Assembly (NCBI GenBank): GCA_023659785.1
Contig: JAGXOR010000062.1
Location: 1 to 7,698, forward strand
Length of the DNA: 7,698 nucleotides
Reading direction: 5' to 3'
From: Methanomicrobia archaeon LH_S13
GTDB lineage: Archaea; Halobacteriota; Syntropharchaeia; Alkanophagales; Methanospirareceae
Shown: piece after piece, positions 1 to 5,870 of the stretch
Position numbering within the stretch: the stretch's first letter is position 1
Layout: each line of letters opens with the position of its first letter
The notes under the pieces: model-generated
Told to the model about the DNA's origin: nothing
The model's database searches: none
What the model saw: the letters and a program-made list of their open reading frames with translations, nothing else
Made by a program: the position numbers and the translations under genes

Positions 1-6
1 CACAGG

Positions 7-29
7 TTTTCTTTTTTCTAAAAAGAAAA
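7..29 (-). terminator. T-rich terminator after the AhbD-like gene
   Basis: On the minus strand, just after the stop codon of the radical SAM gene, the sequence reads TTTTCTTTTT, then AGA, then AAAAAGAAAA. The two 10-base arms are perfect inverted complements with a 3-base loop. Archaeal polymerase stops at T-rich tracts, so the first arm alone would suffice; the A/T-only hairpin may be incidental. Confidence 0.5.
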
Positions 30-37
30 GATGTTGC

Positions 38-1042
38 TTAGGATTTAGGATTTTTTTCTCCCCCTGGAGTGTATGGGCACCACGGTTCCTCAGCTAAATA
101 GTCGCCTTTTAATTCCCCGGGCTCCTGCAGACCACCACAGACATCCACGAAACTCGTTAAGCCATAAGCTCGTGCACGACACCCGCCACAAATATCCCGG
201 TATTCACAGGCTCCGCACTTGCCTTTTAAGCGGTCGAAGTCACGCATAGCATTTAATATGGGCGACCCGAACCATATCTCTTCGAACGGCGTTTCTCGAA
301 TGTTACCCACTTTTACGGGCAGATAAGGGCACGGTGTTACTTCACCCGTGGGGTATATGCGGCAATAAGCGAGCCCTGCAATGCATCCGCGTGTCCACTG
401 GTCTATATTCAAGCCCTTTTGTGATGCGATTCGCATAAATTGAGGTGCGCATACAGGTCTAACCGCATGGTCATATTTTGCGCTTGCCATTATGTCGTCA
501 ATTTCATCATAGTTCTGCTGTGTCACGGTGGTGCTTACCTGAACGCCTATGCCATTTTCTATGCATGTGTCAATCCCGTCTAATGCTCGTTCCCATGCAC
601 CCTTCACGCTACGAAAGGCGTCATGACGGTCGGGAACTGCTGAATCAATACTGACGGCATCTGCTTTTACACCGCTGGATTTTAGTTCCTTCGCAACGGA
701 ATCGGTTATCAGCGTGCCATTGGTGCCCATCGTCACGATTAAACCCTTCTCAGTTGCGTACCGGGCGAGTTCAAAAACGTCATCACGGAGCAGTGGTTCT
801 CCACCACTCAGTATCAAAATAGGTTTGCTTACTTCCGCTATCTGGTCTATGAGCGCCTTCCCCTCTTCCGTACTTAATTCCCTTTTCCCTGCTCGTTCTC
901 CTGCATCTATGTAACAGTGCGGACACCGCAAATTACAGCGAAAGGTCATGTTCCAGGAGATAAGTCGAGGTATAAAGTTTTTTCGTTCACTAAATAAATG
1001 TGAATGCGGATGCAGGTGTTTTTGATTCTCTTTTTCAAACAT
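38..1042 (-). CDS. ahbD: AhbD-like radical SAM heme biosynthesis protein, apparently internally shortened
   Basis: Likely the radical SAM enzyme of the siroheme-dependent heme pathway: AhbD oxidatively decarboxylates two propionates of Fe-coproporphyrin III to give heme b. The 334-residue product shows the SAM-cluster motif CNLRCPHC (C36, C40, C43), the SAM-binding SGGEP (79-83), and a SPASM-type cysteine set: C227 and C238, then CGACEYRDICGGC (C276, C279, C285, C288) and C322 in the AEEPWCPY tail. That tail and CGGCRARAYG are typical of AhbC/AhbD. Two oddities are visible. After QQNYDEIDDIMASAK (to residue 189) the protein runs straight into AVRPVCAPQFMRIA, where relatives have about 45-50 more residues including an LVPTGRG-like strand. 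An insert with extra C302 lies between AYGLT and GDYLAEEP. The start at 1042 follows a GTGAGG ribosome site about 10 nt upstream. AhbC or a NirJ-like role is the alternative; the gene may be inactive. Confidence 0.78.
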   Translation of the reverse strand: MFEKENQKHLHPHSHLFSERKNFIPRLISWNMTFRCNLRCPHCYIDAGERAGKRELSTEEGKALIDQIAEVSKPILILSGGEPLLRDDVFELARYATEKGLIVTMGTNGTLITDSVAKELKSSGVKADAVSIDSAVPDRHDAFRSVKGAWERALDGIDTCIENGIGVQVSTTVTQQNYDEIDDIMASAKYDHAVRPVCAPQFMRIASQKGLNIDQWTRGCIAGLAYCRIYPTGEVTPCPYLPVKVGNIRETPFEEIWFGSPILNAMRDFDRLKGKCGACEYRDICGGCRARAYGLTSFVDVCGGLQEPGELKGDYLAEEPWCPYTPGGEKNPKS

Positions 1043-1087
1043 CAGGAAAGACCCTCACATGTTGCTGCGATTAAGGCATCGTTTGGA

Positions 1088-1107
1088 AGCAACCCGTATA
1101 TGTTGCT
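1088..1107 (-). promoter_or_regulatory. inverted repeat in the leader of the AhbD-like gene
   Basis: AGCAAC and GTTGCT form a 6-bp stem around an 8-nt loop. It lies 46-65 nt before the minus-strand start codon and, if the TTTATAG at 1146-1152 is the TATA box (predicted start near 1124), inside the mRNA leader. It could be an operator half-site pair or a small hairpin. The stem is short enough to be chance. Confidence 0.2.
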
Positions 1108-1220
1108 GAATAGATAAGAATCCTTAAAAACTTGCATGTTCAAGTCTATAAACATACCCCTTTCATAGACAACCTCAATTGTTTTTTGCTTCTCTCAACA
1201 CCTCCTTTATCTTTTAGCTA

Positions 1221-1250
1221 TAGTAGTATTATTATTATTATTATTATTAT
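1221..1250. repeat. (TAT)8 trinucleotide microsatellite
   Basis: Two TAG units (1221-1226) are followed by eight uninterrupted TAT units (1227-1250). The repeat is non-coding and lies about 180-210 nt upstream of the minus-strand AhbD-like start. Such tracts change length by slippage. At this distance an effect on expression is only a possibility. Confidence 0.9.
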
Positions 1251-1367
1251 CGGCTCCTGAGTATAAAAGGGCATTTTTTAAATCAATGAAAGGGCGTAAA
1301 AGCCAAAATTTGGCGATAGTTTACACTAATTACCTAAAAAAGGTGCGAAATCCGACGGAAACAACCG

Positions 1368-2010
1368 CTATGCCTTGCTATTCTTCTTATGATGCGACCT
1401 CCTTGCGGATTCCCTCGCTTTATGCTTCTCCTTAATGATATCCAGGTTATCTCGATTCGTTATCCTTCTTTTTGGCAATATCACCTCCAGAATCTCTCTA
1501 ACATCCTGTATCGTCAGCATCGGAGATTTATCATAGCTCTTTCCTTTCGGTATATCTCAGGAAAATATGACTCCATGCAGCATCTGAAAGCTCTTCCGCG
1601 ATCTTCCGCACTTCGATTGGCTCAGGCTCGCCCTCAACGAGTTGCTTCCGTGTAGGATGAGGACCTCGCTTATGTCGAGGAACCACGGCTGTTGCCCATA
1701 GAAGCAGTCCATCCCTACCCATGCAAAGAGAAGATCTCCCTTCCTTGCATTTAAAAGCATTTCCCAGCCCAACTCAGCTTTCGTCTTGAACGTGACACTA
1801 TCGGGAACGCTACACTGCTCTCTCCGATTGGGGTCATTTGCCCAATCCTCGGGAAGGTAGAGCCGCTTGTCTATCAGCGTCCGATAGCTATGGAATGCGT
1901 ATCCCAGGAATACGCCCACCTGACAGTTGTCTACCTTCCCAAATCTGCCACAGTATTGCCGCTTCGCGCCCACCGAGTTCTCACCGCTCTTAAGAAACCC
2001 TGATTCGTCA
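1368..2010 (-). pseudogene. IS701-like DDE transposase relic with frameshifts and internal deletions
   Basis: Remains of a DDE-type transposase of the IS701-like group, read on the minus strand in pieces. Piece 1 (about 2009 to 1675) has the first catalytic Asp in DESGF, then RQYCGRFGKVDNCQVGVF, DKRLYLPEDWA and the second-Asp region WVGMDCFYGQQPWFLD (Asp near 1707-1709). At about 1671-1676 the frame changes and roughly 25 family residues seem missing. Piece 2 (about 1671 to 1534) reads KRGPHPTRKQLVEGEPEPIE and IAEELSDAAWSHIFLR. At about 1535 it returns to the first frame, skipping the part that should carry the catalytic Glu, into YDKSPMLTIQDVREILEVIL and NRDNLDIIKEKHKARESARR, stopping at 1368. 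The N-terminal domain before DESGF is absent. No terminal inverted repeats or target duplications were found. It cannot encode an active enzyme. Confidence 0.8.
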
Positions 2011-2015
2011 AGATT

Positions 2016-2228
2016 TTATCTTCTTCTTTCGCCCTCTCTTCTTCCCTTCCCTTCCTGCGGAAAATCACCATTTGAGTTCTCAAATTGATCTCTGATGTTC
2101 CTGACCTGTCTATCTGAGTAATTAGTTACAGAAGCAACCGTTTTCTGCGGAATACCACAGAACAGTAAGAACAAGACCATTATCCAGCGTATCCAGTGAG
2201 ATGGGTGATTCGATTCTAAAAAATCGCT
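2016..2228 (-). pseudogene. fragment of a helix-turn-helix, transposase-like protein
   Basis: A 70-codon open frame on the minus strand between two TAA codons. It begins without a start codon (SDFLESNHPSHWIRWIMVLF) and continues GIPQKTVASVTNYSDRQVRN, which has the spacing of a helix-turn-helix, followed by a basic run (GKGRREGERRR) before the stop. Just above the frame, LLKRF in the neighbouring frame could be its continuation across the T6 run at 2218-2223, suggesting a frameshift near the start. Only the DNA-binding end of a larger protein is left. It is in the same frame as the DESGF piece of the IS701-like relic but separated by the TAA at 2016-2018, and IS701 proteins do not normally carry such a domain, so it probably derives from a different element. 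Family assignment is uncertain. Confidence 0.45.
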
Positions 2229-2530
2229 TTAATAGGCAATAAGAAAAGGAAGGTAAGTTATGTCACTCTACTCTTAAATTCTTAAGTTAAAACCGGAAAT
2301 GAATTTTGACCGGGGTTTTTGGGATTGAAACAATTGATGTTATATACGAACTCTTCAATTTTTTCATAGACTTGACGAAGGAGTTGCATTTATGCCATGT
2401 CTTTGCGGTTTCCTTTGATTCTCTTTTCATGTACTTTTTGTTGACCCCACGAGAAGGATGATAAGACCACAATAGAAGCTGGACTTGCTGGCTATGCGGG
2501 AAGTAATGAAAGGTGCGTAAAAAAATCGAA
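2229..2530. other. stretch with no recognised gene
   Basis: No product is recognised. The minus strand has a 61-codon frame at 2287-2472 (opens MWSYHPSRGVNKKYMKRESK, ends PKTPVKIHFRF) that is lysine-rich and continues open upstream of its first Met. It has no ribosome site that I can see and might be another transposon scrap. The plus-strand gene promoter begins just right of this stretch. Confidence 0.4.
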
Positions 2531-2533
2531 AAT

Positions 2534-2542
2534 CTTATATAA
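2534..2542 (+). promoter_or_regulatory. TATA box of the F420 oxidoreductase gene (leaderless)
   Basis: CTTATATAA is centred near 2538, preceded by an A-rich BRE-like stretch (AAAAATCGAAAAT, 2521-2533). Archaeal transcription starts about 25-28 nt downstream of the box centre, which falls at 2563-2566, on the ATG at 2566. No Shine-Dalgarno sequence precedes the ATG (ATAGTATAAAAAATG), so the mRNA is probably leaderless. Confidence 0.7.
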
Positions 2543-2565
2543 TCCTCATCCTAATAGTATAAAAA

Positions 2566-3615
2566 ATGGCAACAGCAATAGGGCAATCGGAATGGGAAGT
2601 AGCGGTTCCTGAGAAACCGTTAAAGGACAAGTTGTATTTTGAGAATTTAAAGGCTAAGGTTATAGATACGAACTTATGCAGCCGGTGTTTGACATGCGCA
2701 GCGATATGCCCCGGAGGAATAACAGTAGTAGGAAATAAAGTAGATTTCCCGGATTATGAGGATAAATGCCTCGACTGCGGTGCTTGTGTACGCGTATGCC
2801 CGAGGTTTGTTTACGAGCCAAAAAGCGGCTTGGGCGATTATATAGATTTTATCGCCGGCCGGTCAAAGCGGTTCGCGGGACAGGACGGCGCGATGGTAAC
2901 GGAACTTCTGGTTTCTGCAATTGAGATGGGTATGATAGACCGCGGTTTGTTCGTGGGCAGGGACGAGAAATGGGCACCCGAGATGTTCCACGTGCGAGAA
3001 CCCGAACAGCTTGCGATTACCACGCTCGGAGGCACGAAATACACGTTCGCGGATGTACTGCCCGCATTGAGGGAAGCGGTGAGGTTCACGGAGCGAGGTG
3101 TGGGTATTGTCGGAACGCCCTGCATCGTTTCGGGCGTCAGGAAACTGCAGCAGGAGTATCCTATTTTCCGTGAGCGCGTAAAACTCGTTGTGGGTCTGTT
3201 CTGCACCGAGAATTTCCATTACGGGGATATTAGGAATTTCTTAGAAGAGAAAGGAGTTGATTTCTCGAAGCTCATTAAAACTAACATAATCAAGGGTAAG
3301 TTCATCGCCACGATGAGTGATGGTGAAAAAGTAAAATTTAAGATAAAAGAAGTGGATGAGATAGTTGCAAGTGGTTGCAACGTTTGTACTGATTTCACTG
3401 CGGTGGAAAGCGATGCAAGCATAGGTAGTGTAGGAAGTGAAAAGGGATTTTCAACGGTGGTTGTGAGGGAAGATCCCGCGAAGAAGGTCATAGATTTCAT
3501 CAAGGAGGAGGGCTATGCGGATTTCAGCGAGGCGAAGCCTGAAGAGCTGGATTATCTTATTAATCTCAAAAAGGGAAGGGAGAAGAATATTAGCTCAGAT
3601 GCAACTTCTTCTTAA
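2566..3615 (+). CDS. FrhB/FpoF-family coenzyme F420 iron-sulfur flavoprotein
   Basis: F420-oxidising or -reducing beta-subunit-type protein of 349 residues, expected in the cytoplasm or on the inner membrane face. Residues 38-48 (CSRCLTCAAICP) and 68-78 (CLDCGACVRVCP) are two CX2CX2CX3CP motifs for [4Fe-4S] clusters. The FrhB N- and C-terminal domains follow: LGGTKYTFADVLPALREAV (154-172), GTPC (C186), and CNVCTDFTA with the SIGSVGSEKGFSTVVVR stretch (271-301), the most diagnostic signature of the family. Two N-terminal clusters and this length match FpoF/FqoF, the F420H2-oxidising input module of F420H2 dehydrogenase, which can also act alone as ferredoxin:F420 oxidoreductase. No fpo/fqo, frh or hdr genes are adjacent, so an orphan FpoF-like role is inferred; a heterodisulfide reductase-linked FrhB is the alternative. 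It has its own promoter and probably a leaderless mRNA. Its last 26 bases overlap the convergent gene. Confidence 0.85.
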   Translation: MATAIGQSEWEVAVPEKPLKDKLYFENLKAKVIDTNLCSRCLTCAAICPGGITVVGNKVDFPDYEDKCLDCGACVRVCPRFVYEPKSGLGDYIDFIAGRSKRFAGQDGAMVTELLVSAIEMGMIDRGLFVGRDEKWAPEMFHVREPEQLAITTLGGTKYTFADVLPALREAVRFTERGVGIVGTPCIVSGVRKLQQEYPIFRERVKLVVGLFCTENFHYGDIRNFLEEKGVDFSKLIKTNIIKGKFIATMSDGEKVKFKIKEVDEIVASGCNVCTDFTAVESDASIGSVGSEKGFSTVVVREDPAKKVIDFIKEEGYADFSEAKPEELDYLINLKKGREKNISSDATSS

Positions 3616-4030
3616 TTTCTCCCAGTTGCTTTTTGTCCAATTGCAACATATCCGCTATTTGTGACTCTGGATAGTCTTCTACAAATAGCCAGATAAACTC
3701 CTCTTCCACGTGAGATACTTTCTCTTCCTTGATGAGTTCAGTAAGTTTCTCTACTTTCCGCTTTATGTCATTTATAATGGTCTCTATGTGCGTTGGTTTA
3801 ACCTGTACTAAACGCTCATGCTTAGTACCTGCTTTCGGATAACCAAAGGTGTTTAACGTACGCCCTATTGAATTGAACTTTAGTAAAGGTAAACCTTCTT
3901 TGGCACGCCGTGCGTTTTCTTCTTCGAATATCTCTTCTGCTAACATACCTTCTTCGCTATTTAACCTCTCTATGAAACGGTTCATCCAATGTTGTGGCTT
4001 TGCCTTTGCCACTTCTTCCGCTTTTCCCAT
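3590..4030 (-). CDS. conserved-looking small protein with a possible C-terminal HTH
   Basis: I do not recognise a family for this 146-residue, highly charged, apparently soluble and mostly helical protein. It reads as genuinely coding: a continuous frame, no low-complexity bias, and a TAGGAGA ribosome site 11 nt before the ATG at 4030. The N-terminal half contains HWMNRFIERLNSEEGML and SIGRTLNTFGYPKAGTKHER. Residues 83-105 are a probable amphipathic helix or short coiled coil (ETIINDIKRKVEKLTELIKE). Residues 109-144, especially YPESQIADMLQLDKKQLGEI, have helix-turn-helix spacing reminiscent of sigma region 4-like domains, so DNA binding is possible but unproven. It is divergent from the lipid reductase, with 77 bp between start codons, and overlaps the F420 gene tail to tail. 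That position fits a local regulator, but this is inference only. Confidence 0.65.
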   Translation of the reverse strand: MGKAEEVAKAKPQHWMNRFIERLNSEEGMLAEEIFEEENARRAKEGLPLLKFNSIGRTLNTFGYPKAGTKHERLVQVKPTHIETIINDIKRKVEKLTELIKEEKVSHVEEEFIWLFVEDYPESQIADMLQLDKKQLGEIKKKLHLS

Positions 4031-4059
4031 TTTTTATTATTTTCTCCTATTTTACATCA

Positions 4060-4080
4060 TTTATAAAGGGTTATATAAAG
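4060..4080. promoter_or_regulatory. divergent promoter region with a palindromic TATA box
   Basis: The 77-bp gap between divergent starts holds TTATATAA (4071-4078), a perfect palindrome usable in both directions, and a second TATA-like TTTATAAAG (4060-4068). For the plus-strand reductase the palindromic box gives a start near 4100-4103, about 5-8 nt before the ATG at 4108. For the minus-strand gene the same box, preceded on its strand by BRE-like AGAAAAC, gives a start near 4048-4050, keeping the TAGGAGA ribosome site inside the leader. The two genes may therefore compete for or share TBP. Confidence 0.6.
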
Positions 4081-4107
4081 TTTTCTAAATATTAATATGT
4101 AGGCATC

Positions 4108-5292
4108 ATGAAAAAGGAGAAATACGATGTTGTAGTAGTAGGAGCGGGACCTGCCGGCAGCGTAACTGCGAATACCGCGGCAGAGCGCGGATTAGACGTT
4201 CTTTTAATTGAGAGGAATCCAGAAATAGGCGTGCCGGTGAAATGCGCTGAGGCCGTAAGTAAAGAAATAGAGCGGTTCGTTGAGATTGATCCCCGATGGG
4301 TATGTGCGGTGTTTAAGGGAACTATTACATATGGCCCTGATGGTACGAAGGTGATTTTATCGGCGGAAGATGCGGAAGAAGCGGGATATGTGCTTGAAAG
4401 AAAGCTGTTTGATAAGTTCCTGGCACAGGAGGCTGCGCGAGCAGGTGTGGAAGTAAGAGTAAAAACTCAAGCTTATGGTCTTGTTTGTGAGGATGGGTGT
4501 GCAAAGGGCGTGTATGCAAGAACTGCTGATGAAGATATTCACTTTTTTGCGGATGTCGTTGTTGGCGCGGATGGTGTGGAATCAAGGGTAGGTAGGAGGG
4601 GAGGTATTGACACGACATTGCGTTTGGCTGACGTGGCAACATGTGCACAGTTCCTTATGTGCGACATCGAATTCAACAGGGACTATTGTGAAATTTTCTT
4701 TGGACACGACACCGCACCAAAGGGATATGCCTGGATATTTCCAAAAGGGGAAGATTGCGCAAATGTAGGTGTTGGGATAGGAGGCGACGTTTCTGATGTA
4801 AATCATCGTGCCTACGATTATCTGAACGCATTCGTACAAAATAAGTTCCCGGATGGGGAAATAATAGCTGAGATGTATGGTGCTGTGCCATTGAGCGGAC
4901 CGGTATATGAAACGGTAGCAAACGGGCTGGTTTTAGTTGGTGATGCTGCACGTCATGTCAATCCTATCACTGGTGGCGGCATCTTAGAAGCGATGCAAGG
5001 CGGAGAAATAGCGGGTGACGTAATTGCAAAGGCGGTACATGAAAAGAACTTTTCACAGAGAAGGTTGAAGGAATACGAGAAGAGATGGAGAAAAGAATTT
5101 GGTAAAATTTTGGATGCAGGGTTGAAGACAAGGAATATCGTGCTGAAATTGAGCAACCAGGACCTTAACAGGTTTTTTCATTCTTTAGCGGGTGGAATAA
5201 GAATAAAGGAGTTCAGTGAACGAGCGTTGTTGAAAGAGATGATAAAGAAGGATCCAAGGATGCTCATCAGTCTTGCGAGGATGATGTTTTAG
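4108..5292 (+). CDS. geranylgeranyl reductase family FAD protein (archaeal lipid saturation)
   Basis: FAD-dependent reductase of the geranylgeranyl reductase family, 394 residues, probably digeranylgeranylglycerophospholipid reductase, which hydrogenates isoprenoid double bonds of archaeal membrane lipids. Residues 6-35 form the dinucleotide-binding fold with GAGPAG (12-17) and the acidic strand end LLIER. C46 in PVKCAEAVS (43-51) is the family's conserved catalytic-loop cysteine. GADGVESRVGR (153-163) is the second FAD motif, YAWIFPKG (207-214) is the substrate-side signature, and GDAARHVNPITGGGI (278-292) is the third FAD motif. The C-terminal helical region (310-394) is complete, and the length is normal. 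The ATG at 4108 follows a TATA box by about 30 nt, implying a nearly leaderless mRNA with no clear ribosome site. The gene stands alone, divergent from the small HTH-like gene. The electron donor is not evident, though ferredoxin serves some relatives. Confidence 0.9.
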   Translation: MKKEKYDVVVVGAGPAGSVTANTAAERGLDVLLIERNPEIGVPVKCAEAVSKEIERFVEIDPRWVCAVFKGTITYGPDGTKVILSAEDAEEAGYVLERKLFDKFLAQEAARAGVEVRVKTQAYGLVCEDGCAKGVYARTADEDIHFFADVVVGADGVESRVGRRGGIDTTLRLADVATCAQFLMCDIEFNRDYCEIFFGHDTAPKGYAWIFPKGEDCANVGVGIGGDVSDVNHRAYDYLNAFVQNKFPDGEIIAEMYGAVPLSGPVYETVANGLVLVGDAARHVNPITGGGILEAMQGGEIAGDVIAKAVHEKNFSQRRLKEYEKRWRKEFGKILDAGLKTRNIVLKLSNQDLNRFFHSLAGGIRIKEFSERALLKEMIKKDPRMLISLARMMF

Positions 5293-5300
5293 TGAAAATA

Positions 5301-5318
5301 TTTTTAAAATTTTAAAAA
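5301..5318. terminator. palindromic bidirectional T-tract terminator
   Basis: TTTTTAAAATTTTAAAAA is an 18-bp perfect palindrome starting 8 nt after the reductase stop codon. It provides T-rich tracts to transcripts from both directions, and the stop codon of the convergent PAS relic (5304-5306) lies inside it. It fits an archaeal intrinsic terminator shared by both units. Confidence 0.55.
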
Positions 5319-5653
5319 GGTCTTTCCTAACATCTTCATTGCCATGTGTGCAATGATATTCCCCTCATCATCCACTGCTCGTGACGCGGATATTGCCATC
5401 GGAAAGAGTTCACCATTTTTTCTCTTGCCAACCAACTCGCCTGACCAGCCGCATTCCAGCGTTGTTTTTAGTGCCTCTTTCAACTTCGGCAACTGATCAC
5501 GGGGTAGATGAAGGAAATCTCTTTCCCTATTAACTCTTCTCTTGAATAGCCAAACATTCTAACAAAAGCATCATTCACATAGGTAATCCTATGTTCGAGA
5601 TCACCCATGGCTACGGCATCAAGTGAACTGTCAGTAGAATGCAAAAATATCAC
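5304..5653 (-). pseudogene. stand-alone PAS domain split by a 2-nt duplication
   Basis: A single PAS sensor domain in two frames on the minus strand. The upstream piece (from the GTG at 5653 or TTG at 5644) reads DSSLDAVAMGDLEHRITYVN then DAFVRMFGYSREELIGK, the classic PAS core, and runs out of frame after about 5519. The downstream piece reads DFLHLPRDQLPKLKEALKTT then GELVGKRKNGELFPMAISAS, the PAS second half and PAC region, ending at 5304. The join is at 5518-5521, where the sequence has GAGA and one GA would restore GKDFLHLP. The usual ending into a kinase (DITERKK-like) is replaced by MALKMLGKTF-like residues (actual end MKMLGKTFLKF), so no output domain follows. GGTGAT (5649-5654) may be a ribosome site for the TTG start. 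It is either a recently broken small PAS protein or a kinase fragment; a sequencing error could mimic the break. Confidence 0.75.
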
Positions 5654-5654
5654 C

Positions 5655-5672
5655 TATCTTTTTTATATATTT
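5655..5672 (-). promoter_or_regulatory. possible TATA box before the PAS remnant
   Basis: The minus strand reads GAAAATATATAAAAAAG immediately before the PAS reading frame, a good BRE plus TATA match. A start about 26 nt downstream would fall near 5637, at or just after the TTG at 5644. This would be a leaderless arrangement if the real start is slightly inside, and it does not fit the GTG at 5653. Moderate support only. Confidence 0.35.
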
Positions 5673-5675
5673 TCA

Positions 5676-5870
5676 TCATAGATTGGATAACCAGTTCTTG
5701 TAGAAGTTCTGATGGAGAGCGCCTGCAGCGGCAAACAATATTGTCAGTTCGGGCTCTTCAAGTTCCGTTTTCAGTTTTGCTACAAATTTGTAAAGCTCTC
5801 GATGAGATTTTATCTCGATGCCCCTCTTCGCAGCGACTACCTTAACGATATCCGCCGCAGCACCCCTCAG
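5676..5870 (-). pseudogene. PaREP1-family protein, 5'-truncated remnant
   Basis: A minus-strand frame of about 64 codons reads RGAAADIVKVVAAKRGIEIK, SHRELYKFVAKLKTELEEPE, then LFAAAGALHQNFYKNWLSNL, stopping at 5676. The order 'AAxxIVKxxAxxRG - SHRELxxFV - LHxNFYxNWL' is that of the C-terminal half of archaeal PaREP1-family proteins (HEPN-like helical fold, function mostly unknown, sometimes paired with nucleotidyltransferase-like partners). The N-terminal helices and any ATG/GTG start are missing: the recognisable part begins at about 5870, where the frame enters the end of the prepilin peptidase gene. The homology seems to stop where that gene ends, suggesting truncation by a rearrangement that placed the peptidase gene here. 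Confidence 0.65.

Larger units (their letters stand above)
1043..1367. other. gene-free stretch upstream of the AhbD-like gene
   Basis: No reading frame here looks coding. It contains the leader of the minus-strand radical SAM gene, a weak TATA-like TTTATAG (1146-1152, minus strand), an inverted repeat AGCAAC/GTTGCT (1088-1093 and 1102-1107, 8-nt loop), two copies of ATGTTGCTG (1059-1067 and 1100-1108), and the TAT microsatellite listed separately. On the plus strand GTATAAAAG (1261-1269) resembles a TATA box, but no plus-strand gene follows it. Confidence 0.6.

Noticed and set aside
1221..1250. Possible CRISPR-like or origin repeat
   Set aside because: It is a simple trinucleotide tract with no spacers and no set of longer spaced repeats.
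1389..1655. Plus-strand 88-codon frame
   Set aside because: It lies opposite the C-terminal piece of the IS701-like relic, whose minus-strand translation is clearly the meaningful one.
2287..2472. 61-codon minus-strand frame as a real gene
   Set aside because: It is mildly coding-like but has no start signal, promoter or recognisable motif, so it is described only within the gene-free stretch.
2838..3503. Several frames of 67-122 codons on both strands
   Set aside because: They sit inside the F420 oxidoreductase gene, whose motifs are unambiguous; these are shadow frames with no family resemblance.
4325..5156. Minus-strand frames of 61-107 codons
   Set aside because: They are antisense shadows of the geranylgeranyl reductase gene, His- or Ser-rich and without start signals.
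5639..5845. Plus-strand 68-codon frame
   Set aside because: The opposite strand reads as a PaREP1 C-terminus and the start of a PAS domain, which explains the sequence better.
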